A DNA stretch of 64,000 nt. Origin: Schizochytrium sp. CCTCC M209059 (Eukaryota > Sar > Bigyra > Thraustochytrida > Thraustochytriidae). The stretch is from contig KN805430.1 in the NCBI GenBank assembly GCA_000818945.1, positions 72,875-136,874 on the forward strand. The letters are read 5' to 3'. The translations under genes were made by a program, and so were the position numbers. The notes beneath the pieces were generated by a model that made no database searches, was not told the origin of the DNA, and was given only the letters and a program-made list of their open reading frames with translations. Every line of letters starts with the position of its first letter. Position 1 is the first letter of the stretch. This document shows positions 57,222 through 64,000 of this stretch, piece by piece.

Positions 57222-58332
57222 ACACTTCTGCAAAGTAATATTTAGGGTGATGACAGACACCCCCTTCCTTTCGTTGATGTTTCTCTTCTTTTCGTTGCGA
57301 GCCTTTGGCACGCACGATTCATGAGATGCGACGCATGGTATCTCAACTTTTCCTTCGACGAGCCTACTTTCGTTGCAAAGCTTTCACCATGAGATTGAGA
57401 TGCGATGCGATGGGTTCGCTATTTTCTTCCCTAGTTCTTTCTCTCGACAAGAAAGACTATGATCGCGGCCAGCCTCTCGATGACTTTTTCGAGGGATTAC
57501 AATACATTTAAGCAAGAACTTGGAAATAATACTTCACGGTCGACGATGATTAACATTCGCCCAGGGGAAGGGACCAGCTGCTCGCACGCCAAGGGCGCGG
57601 AGCCTCTTCCCGACGGTCCCAGAACGACAGACACTTCAAGAATACTGTCAATGTCAACCATACTTAGGCCTACGCGAAATCTTTCTCTCGACGCCACCCG
57701 ACCTGGAAGGAAATGAAGTAGGGTAGGCCTAACATGAAGTTTCTATTATCGAGCCCGATCATACTGCATTTTCTCATTTCACAGTCCCGGGCGCGCCTGC
57801 TCCATCCTCACCTCCAAAAACAGGCGTATACTCTTCTTTCCTTCTTTCGTTCTTTCTTTCTTCAAGTTTCTTTCACACGTCGCTCGCTGCACAGGAAGCC
57901 TCGAAGAGTTTCCATCTTCAACTTCGGGCTCGGGAAACCTCCCCGAAAGGCCCTACCTGGTCTGGCCGCTTCCCAGTCAGGCAGAACATGCAATCATCGC
58001 CTGCCCCGAAGATCCATGCGGCCGCTGCCGATATCAAATGCTAGGATATACCGCGTCAAGCAGGATAACCTAGGATAACGGCCCTCCAGCGGCCCGCCGC
58101 GGCTCCGACTCGGGCAGAAGGCCAACACGGAGCGCGACGAGTCGCCGCGGCTGGGCTCGCGCGGCGGGGAGCCTGAGCTACGCTGCGGTGCGCTTCGTGC
58201 GCCGTGCGTGCATTTCCGAGGGGCTCGACTCGCGCCGCGTCGCGTCGAGGTCTGCAGGGCGGGGCGGTCCCGGAGGGGCCCCCGCGAGATCGCAAATCGT
58301 TGAGCCCGACGAGCCCGGCAGCGCGAGCGACC
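57222..58332. other. 1.1-kb tandem intergenic region
   Basis: Lies between the coiled-coil gene and the E2 gene. It contains two TAGGCCTA palindromes 59 bases apart (57665 and 57724), (TTTC)n near 57838-57870 and GGATATACC...AGGATAACCTAGGATAACGG near 58043-58081. The last ~250 bases are very GC-rich and probably form the E2 promoter/leader. No gene supported. Confidence 0.6.
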
Positions 58333-59309
58333 ATGGACGCCGCTGCGGGAGACGCGGGCGCCGCGGAGACGCAGAAGGCGCAGGTGACGACGCCCGCCGA
58401 GGCAGCTGCTCCGGCGGCTACTCTCGGCGAGACGTCTGCCAGCGATGCTGCTGCTGCGAACAACGGCGCCGCAGCCACGGCTTCTTCATCTTCTTCAACG
58501 ACGACGACGTCGGCGGGGGCTGCCGGCGCCACTGCGGCGGCTAGCACGCCGCCTGCGCCTGCGCCCGCGCCTGCGCCATCAGCAGCCGCGTCCTCGAGCG
58601 CCCCGAAGCCGTCGAGCGCAGCGTCGCTGACGGCTTCTACACAGCGGCTCATGTCAGATCTGCGCGAAATGCACAATGAACCTCCCGAGGGATGCAGCGC
58701 TGCTCCGGCCAACGAGAGCAACCTGTACGTGTGGAACGCGTCCATCATCGGCCCGGATGAAAGCCCCTGGGAGGGCGGCATTTACGGCCTCAGGCTACAT
58801 TTCCCAGAGCAATACCCGAGCAAGCCACCAAAGGTGCGCTTCACCTGCGAGGTAAGTTTTCCTACATTATATCCTCACGGATAATCTTACGGAGGAGAGG
58901 GAGCGAGCCCACACACCTTTTTTGTTGTGGCGTCTCGTTCTTATTTTCTCTTTTCGTTTCGTTTCCTTTCTTTTCTTTTCAAACCCTCCCCAGATTTGGG
59001 GAAGGTTGTTGTTTAGAAAGGATAGACTAACGTCGGGTGTCCCTGTTGGCTGCTCAACATCTCTCGAAAATTTCACAGTTATTTCACCCGAACGTCTACT
59101 CGGACGGGACGCTTTGCCTGGACATTATTCAGGATCAGTGGTCTCCAATTTACACAACGAGCACGATTCTGACTTCGATCCAGTCTCTTCTCACGGATCC
59201 AAACCCGAATTCACCTGCAAACCCGGAAGCTGCCAAGCTCTTTGTGAGCGAACCAAAGGAGTACAAGAAGCGCGTCAGGAGGATTGCCGCCAAGTCCTTG
59301 GAGGGCTAA
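58333..59309 (+). CDS. UBC2: RAD6/UBC2-type ubiquitin-conjugating enzyme, two exons
   Basis: Exons 58333-58851 and 59079-59309 give 249 residues. The first ~100 residues are an Ala/Ser/Thr/Pro-rich extension not found in ordinary RAD6 proteins. The UBC fold follows: RLMSDLREMHNEPPEGCSAA, LYVWNASIIGPDESPWEGG, FPEQYPSKPPKVRFTCE, then FHPNVYSDGTLCLDIIQ with the catalytic Cys in LCLDI, and STILTSIQSLLTDPNPNSPAN. These match UBE2A/RAD6, which acts with RAD18 in post-replication repair and with BRE1 on histone H2B. It has no acidic tail like yeast Rad6. Splicing at 58851/59079 joins TCE to LFHPNV in phase 0, as the family requires. Confidence 0.93.
58852..59078 (+). other. UBC2 intron
   Basis: 227 bases, phase 0. 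Donor GAG|GTAAGT, acceptor TTTCACAG|TT, pyrimidine-rich (CTTTTCTTTT) in the middle. Confidence 0.93.
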
Positions 59310-59838
59310 GAACGCAAGGTGCTCTGCAGCAAAAGTCCTCCTTTTCCTGCTAGCTACGCAATGGATGATGGAGTGTCACGCATTCGATGGACACGCATCG
59401 TTCTCTTCCATCCACCCTGGGCCTCTCTTTCTCTCTTTCTCGATTTCACTTTCTCGACGATTTCTCTGAGCACCCTGGCTGAGATGCTCAAACGGCATGT
59501 ATCGATTCTTGAAGCTCGGTTCGCGCGCAGTCCAAGTCCAGAAATTCTAATGACTCGGACAAAAGGAATTAATTACAACCTTTACAAACAAACACAGGGG
59601 TGATATTTTTCTTTCTATTATGTGGGCTTGTCTCTGAAAATGTTGCCAAACACTTGGAGATCTTATTTTCGCTCATGAAGGAAAAGACAACGTGATTTCT
59701 CGACGTCTCCCACCCACTCTTGCTTGCCGACGATGGCAATTCATCAAAAAGAGATTCGAACATCGTAATTGTAGAAGTCCAAGCAATATCGATGCTTGGT
59801 TTCGAGTCCCTACATCCTCGCTAACTTAACCATCACTT
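59310..59838. other. convergent intergenic region
   Basis: About 530 AT-richer bases between the E2 stop and the armadillo gene stop. Probably the 3' UTRs. Small frames are present, but none look like genes. Confidence 0.6.
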
Positions 59839-62800
59839 CTACAGAGTTTTCTTGATCGACTTGTCGAGGAATTCCTTGGTTTTACTCTGCGCCATCATTC
59901 GAGAGAGTTGGCCGACAGGATTGGAAGTCATGTCATTCGCGCCGCCTGCGCCGTCTCCAGGGCCGCTCGTGTCCGCAGCGCCCCCCTTGGCGTCTGTCTG
60001 CGATGCAGTGAAGCGCGAATAATCGTCGAGATCCTCCTTGGGGAGAAATTTGACTGCGTTCGAAGCCAAATGGCCAACTGTAAGTGCAGCCTTGTATTGA
60101 AGCTCTTCGTCGGTTGATCGCGCGCGCGCCAAGCGCAACAACGCTTGGATACCGCCCTCGCTGGCGATCTTGATGTGATTCTCATAATTGTCTGCGAGCT
60201 TAAGAAGCGCAAGACCTGCATAATGACGTGGTTCGGCTTGCGTGGACATCATGGCGACCAGCGGCCGCAGAGCACCAGCAGCGACCATCTTGGTCTGAAG
60301 ATCGCGGTTCGACGCCAGATGCGCCAACGAGAACGCAGCATACTCCTGGCACTCCACATCTTCGATCGCAGCGTACTCGATGATGACATCCAGCGCGCCA
60401 TCGCGCACCAAGTCATCGTGGTACACCATGCTTTCGGCCAAGAGAGCCAGTACATAGCCACAGTTGCGTTTCACCTCCATGTCGCCATTTGCCGCCTGCG
60501 AAAGCACCGTGACCAGGCCACCCTGCTCCATGATGCGCGCTTTGACTTCTTCGGTTTCGCAGCAACATCCGATGCAGTACAAGGCCGTGCGCACGCACAT
60601 GAGGTCTCTTGAATTTGCCACAATGGAAAGCACAGGCATGATTCCCTTCTCCTGCGCGATCGACATCTTTGTCACCGCGTGCTTGCCCAGCGCCAAGGCC
60701 GTGAGACCCAGAATCGCGGAGCGCTGCACTTGTACATCCGGAAAGCGGACCAAGTCCACCATGGGACTCACAGCACCCTCTTCCACGAGTCGAATCTTGT
60801 TGTCCCCGTGATCGCCGAGCGCCAAACCCGCCACGGCCAGAGCTGCATATCGCTGGATTTCTGCGTCTGGGAACCGTGCCAGAAACAGCAGCGGCCGAGC
60901 AGCTCCCTGCTCGACAATTTCGACCTTGTCGTCGCCTGCTGCGAGATTGCACAGCGCCAGCGTGGCGTAGCGTTGCGTCGCAATGTCGAGCGATCGCGCC
61001 ATCGCAAAGAGGGTCGGAAGCGCGCCCTTCTTGATAAGCAATGGCTTCAGCTCGCCGGGTACCGAGATGCACGAGAGCGCTCGCGCGCAATCTCGCTGCA
61101 CTCGCGCGTCCTCGCCAAGACCAACTTCCGACAAGACCTCGATACCGCCCTCACGCGCGATGTCAACGTGATATTCCGGGGAATCGGCAATATTTGCCAT
61201 CGCAAAAGAGCAGTCGCGCTGGACCTCGAGATCTTTGAACTGCATGCACGCCAGAATCTGGCCAAGACCGCCTTCGCGCACGAGCTTGGTCTTGTTCTCC
61301 TCGTTGAGAGAAAAACTTGCAAGCGCTGCGGACGCTGTGCGCTGGTAGTCGAGTAACGGGGACTGCGCCAAGGCCAAAAAGGGCTTGAGCAAACCCTCCT
61401 TGACAATGAAGATGCGGATCTCGGCGTTTGTTGAGAGGAACCGAAGTCCCATCGCTGCATATCGCTGGCAGACAGTGTCAGAGGAGTTGGTCAGCTTCAC
61501 CAGCGCGCGCAAGGCGCCCTGCTTGTACGCCTTGATGTTGTTCTCCTCGTTGCTCGTTAGGTTGGCAAAGCACCGCGACACATCCTGCTGGATCTCGTCG
61601 TTGTTCACATGTGAAAGCTCCACGAGATGAGGGACGGCGCCGTCTTCGACCATGATCACCTGGTTCTCCAGGTCCTCGCTCAAATTGGCCAAGAGACCTG
61701 CGCACTGAAGCCGCAAATTCAGATTGAGCGACCCGCAGCAACGTAACACAGGCGGGAGACCGCCTTCCTGAATGATCATCTTTTTGATGAGCTTGTGCTG
61801 CGAAAGGTGCCGCAGCGAGGCCACGGCAAGCGTCCGCAGGTCCAACGAGTCGTCGCGCGCAAGTTTGATGAGGGCATGCACGCCGCCCTCTTCTGCGTAC
61901 TTTTGTCGGTGATCCGGATTTGCGGCCAAATCGCGCATCGCTGTCGCCGCCTGTCTCTGAATTTTAATGTCCTGCACCTGAGTAAGGTAAAAGAGCGACT
62001 GCAAACCGCCCTTGTTGATGATATTTTCGTGCGAATCAATATTTGGCGCCAGCTTGCGAAATGCAAGCGCTGCGTTATACAGGCACTCAGCGTCTTGTGA
62101 AAGTGCAAGATGCACCAGGCCAACGATGCCATTCTTGATGATGCCTGCGTGAATGTCAAACGAGGTGAGCAGATTTGCAATGGCGCGCGAGGCCTCACGG
62201 TGCACACTCAGACTTGTATGATGCATGAGGCCAATCATAAATTCCCCGCCCCCGCGGTTGGCAATGTGTTTGTGCGTGTCGGTATCCTCGGCAATATTAG
62301 CAATCGCTCCGCAGGCTTGGCGCGCAATCTCTTCATCGGGAGACTGTGCCAACTTGATCATCACCGGGAGCACCTCGCTTGCGGCGATTGCAGGCTTGTT
62401 TTCGTCGGAAAGAGAGAGATTGCTGAGCGTTGCCGCGACCTCGCGCTGAATCTCAATCGGACATTCGTCTCCCTTGGCATTTACCGCTGCTGCAAGCGGG
62501 CCGAGGACGCGATTGCGAACAAGAAGGCCGCGATTTCCGGCATTCGTTGCCAGACGCCGCAATGCCGCGAGTGCGAGACACCGTACGTTTTCATCCTCAG
62601 AGTGAGCGAGAGCAATGAGAGGCGGGATGGCACCACACTTGCCCAGCTTGTCGTGAACTTCTGCATTTGATGACATGTTCGCAAGAGCAAAAGCAGCGTA
62701 TTGGACCACATCATCGTCACCACACTTGGTGAGCGCCACAAGTCGCTCGAGCGTGCCCTTACTGATGAGGATGCTGTGATTTTCTTCATTGGCGCTCAAA

Positions 62801-64000
62801 TTGCTCAACGCCATTGCCGCGTAGCGCAAGATGTCCACGTCAACGATTTCGCCCACCGCATCATCGTCCGTATCCTTATCCTCTTCATCCTCTTCCAGGG
62901 CAATCTCTGCGGCAGTACCACTTCCTCCTGCCTTGGTGGCGAGCTTTTTCCTTTCATTCTTGGAAAGACCACCTTCGGTGCCCCGTAAAATGGGCCCAAG
63001 ACCACCGTGCACAATCACTTGCACCTGGGTGCCACGGTCGCAAGCAAGATTGCAAAGTCCGATGAGACCGTATCGCTTACAATCCATATCGCCATCCTTG
63101 GCGACCAAAACCATGGCCTGCAAGCCGCCTCCCTTGGTAGCGGCGGCTCGCGTAGCCGCGTTGGCAGCCAGATTACACAACGTCATGGCAGCGTAGCGCC
63201 TGCAGTCGACGTCCTGACTTTGTGCGAGCTGGACCAAAGGAACCGTACCGCGACCCTTAATGAGGGCTTCATGATTAGCTTGAACACAGGACATATTGTA
63301 AAGGGCCAGCGCAGAGCTCCGCTGGCACTCGAGTCTCGATGAGTTCGCCAGCTGCACGAGCGGAGGCAAACCTCCAGCCTCCACGATCCGACGACGGTTT
63401 GCAGGATGCACGCTCAGATTGCAAAGACACATTCCACAATACCGCTGCGTTTCGAGATCCGACGTTGCCGTGCTTCGCGTTCCTTCGATGAGGGGACCCA
63501 GCGCTCCAACCTCAGCGATAATGCCTTGGTTATCTGGGTTTTCCGCCAGGTTACACAGCGTCATGGCCGCGTATCGCTTACACTGCGAAGAGCTATCGCG
63601 CAGTACATTCACAAGAGGACCGAGAGCATTGGCTTTGACGATTACCGCTTGATTCCGAAGATCGCTGGCCAAGTTGCAAAGGGCCATACACGTGGCGGTA
63701 CGACATTCGTCAAGCTGTTCGGGTCCTAAGAGGCTCACAAGCGCAGGGACACCATTGTTTTCTGTGATGCGGCTCTGATTTTCTGTCGCGGCGGCAAGTC
63801 GGTAGAGAGCTCGCGCTGCATAGTGTCTGCAGTCGGCGTTTGTGTTTGAGCATAGGTGCACAAGAGGCGGGATGCCGCCGCACCGAGCAATCGTAGCTTG
63901 ATTCTGGTAATTGATAGCCAGATTTCCCACTGCCATCGAAGCGTACCTGGCGGTATGTTCCGATGCGGACCAGCACAGCTGCAGAAGGCTCTTGATATCG
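59839..64000 (-). CDS. giant armadillo-repeat protein (VAC8-like), 5' end outside window
   Basis: At least 1386 residues. The frame stays open through the right edge: codons before the internal ATG at 63936 read SLLQLCWSASEHTARYAS, a normal armadillo helix, so the true start lies beyond 64000. About thirty-three ARM repeats of 41-42 residues follow each other, each like N...I...GG.PPLV.LA.S.D...QRYAA.AL.NLA. One repeat (visible residues about 325-375) has an acidic insertion, EEDEEDKDTDDD. The C-terminal ~70 residues are Gly/Ala/Asp-rich and end in a basic tail (KEFLDKSIKKTL). ARM arrays form superhelical scaffolds for protein binding; VAC8-type proteins act in vacuole inheritance, but the family assignment beyond ARM is loose. 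Confidence 0.9.
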   Translation of the reverse strand, partial: DIKSLLQLCWSASEHTARYASMAVGNLAINYQNQATIARCGGIPPLVHLCSNTNADCRHYAARALYRLAAATENQSRITENNGVPALVSLLGPEQLDECRTATCMALCNLASDLRNQAVIVKANALGPLVNVLRDSSSQCKRYAAMTLCNLAENPDNQGIIAEVGALGPLIEGTRSTATSDLETQRYCGMCLCNLSVHPANRRRIVEAGGLPPLVQLANSSRLECQRSSALALYNMSCVQANHEALIKGRGTVPLVQLAQSQDVDCRRYAAMTLCNLAANAATRAAATKGGGLQAMVLVAKDGDMDCKRYGLIGLCNLACDRGTQVQVIVHGGLGPILRGTEGGLSKNERKKLATKAGGSGTAAEIALEEDEEDKDTDDDAVGEIVDVDILRYAAMALSNLSANEENHSILISKGTLERLVALTKCGDDDVVQYAAFALANMSSNAEVHDKLGKCGAIPPLIALAHSEDENVRCLALAALRRLATNAGNRGLLVRNRVLGPLAAAVNAKGDECPIEIQREVAATLSNLSLSDENKPAIAASEVLPVMIKLAQSPDEEIARQACGAIANIAEDTDTHKHIANRGGGEFMIGLMHHTSLSVHREASRAIANLLTSFDIHAGIIKNGIVGLVHLALSQDAECLYNAALAFRKLAPNIDSHENIINKGGLQSLFYLTQVQDIKIQRQAATAMRDLAANPDHRQKYAEEGGVHALIKLARDDSLDLRTLAVASLRHLSQHKLIKKMIIQEGGLPPVLRCCGSLNLNLRLQCAGLLANLSEDLENQVIMVEDGAVPHLVELSHVNNDEIQQDVSRCFANLTSNEENNIKAYKQGALRALVKLTNSSDTVCQRYAAMGLRFLSTNAEIRIFIVKEGLLKPFLALAQSPLLDYQRTASAALASFSLNEENKTKLVREGGLGQILACMQFKDLEVQRDCSFAMANIADSPEYHVDIAREGGIEVLSEVGLGEDARVQRDCARALSCISVPGELKPLLIKKGALPTLFAMARSLDIATQRYATLALCNLAAGDDKVEIVEQGAARPLLFLARFPDAEIQRYAALAVAGLALGDHGDNKIRLVEEGAVSPMVDLVRFPDVQVQRSAILGLTALALGKHAVTKMSIAQEKGIMPVLSIVANSRDLMCVRTALYCIGCCCETEEVKARIMEQGGLVTVLSQAANGDMEVKRNCGYVLALLAESMVYHDDLVRDGALDVIIEYAAIEDVECQEYAAFSLAHLASNRDLQTKMVAAGALRPLVAMMSTQAEPRHYAGLALLKLADNYENHIKIASEGGIQALLRLARARSTDEELQYKAALTVGHLASNAVKFLPKEDLDDYSRFTASQTDAKGGAADTSGPGDGAGGANDMTSNPVGQLSRMMAQSKTKEFLDKSIKKTL

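Noticed and set aside
1..64000. CRISPR arrays, operons, Shine-Dalgarno sites, insertion sequences
   Set aside because: None seen; the window is eukaryotic and its tandem repeats are microsatellites or the gene-junction triplication.

Overview
The window is nuclear DNA of a GC-rich, gene-dense, intron-poor unicellular eukaryote. It carries 23 well-supported protein genes. Only two show introns (three in all, each with GT/AG ends). There are no bacterial features, tRNAs or rRNAs that I could recognise. Flagellar genes (DRC4/GAS8, MORN proteins), a multi-pass DGAT2-type acyltransferase, a class II photolyase, an MCU channel and the overall style fit a zoosporic stramenopile. A thraustochytrid (Labyrinthulomycetes) is my best guess, but this is inference only.

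Layout, left to right. 0-9.3 kb: MORN/EF-hand protein (+), type II membrane protein (-), ABHD1/2/3-type hydrolase (+) and class II CPD photolyase (-). The last two converge on a three-copy tandem repeat that contains the 3' ends of both genes. 9.3-19.6 kb: NIPA-like Mg2+ transporter (+), unknown protein (-), coiled-coil/tandem PH protein (-), SFT2 Golgi protein (+), DRC4 (-). 20-30.6 kb: DGAT2-family enzyme with a large duplicated membrane region (-), mitochondrial calcium uniporter (-), double MazG-like protein (-), MCM10 (+). 30.8-38 kb: FN3/WW/EF-hand/SAM protein (-), a 210-base N gap, serine palmitoyltransferase LCB2 in three exons (+), divergent ankyrin-like protein (-). 40-48.3 kb: METTL9 (+), a sirtuin with a huge insertion (+), and a three-domain ERO1-fumarate reductase-cytochrome b5 protein (-). 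49-64 kb: IQ-motif protein (+), a 1715-residue coiled-coil protein with a possible dead kinesin motor (+), RAD6-type E2 (+) and a giant armadillo-repeat protein (-) that runs off the right edge.

The most striking item is the 1148-residue ORF at 44889-48335. An ER signal peptide is followed by an ERO1 sulfhydryl oxidase, an Osm1-type soluble fumarate reductase and a cytochrome b5 domain, all in one uninterrupted frame. In yeast, ERO1 is known to pass electrons to a separate fumarate reductase when oxygen is lacking. Here the whole path from dithiol to FAD to fumarate appears to be one polypeptide, which suggests a dedicated oxygen-independent disulfide-forming machine.

Most genes are arranged as divergent or convergent neighbours, so intergenic stretches of 0.4-2.2 kb probably act as shared promoters. 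These stretches are rich in simple repeats and carry a recurring TAGGCCTA palindrome that I did not find in coding sequence.
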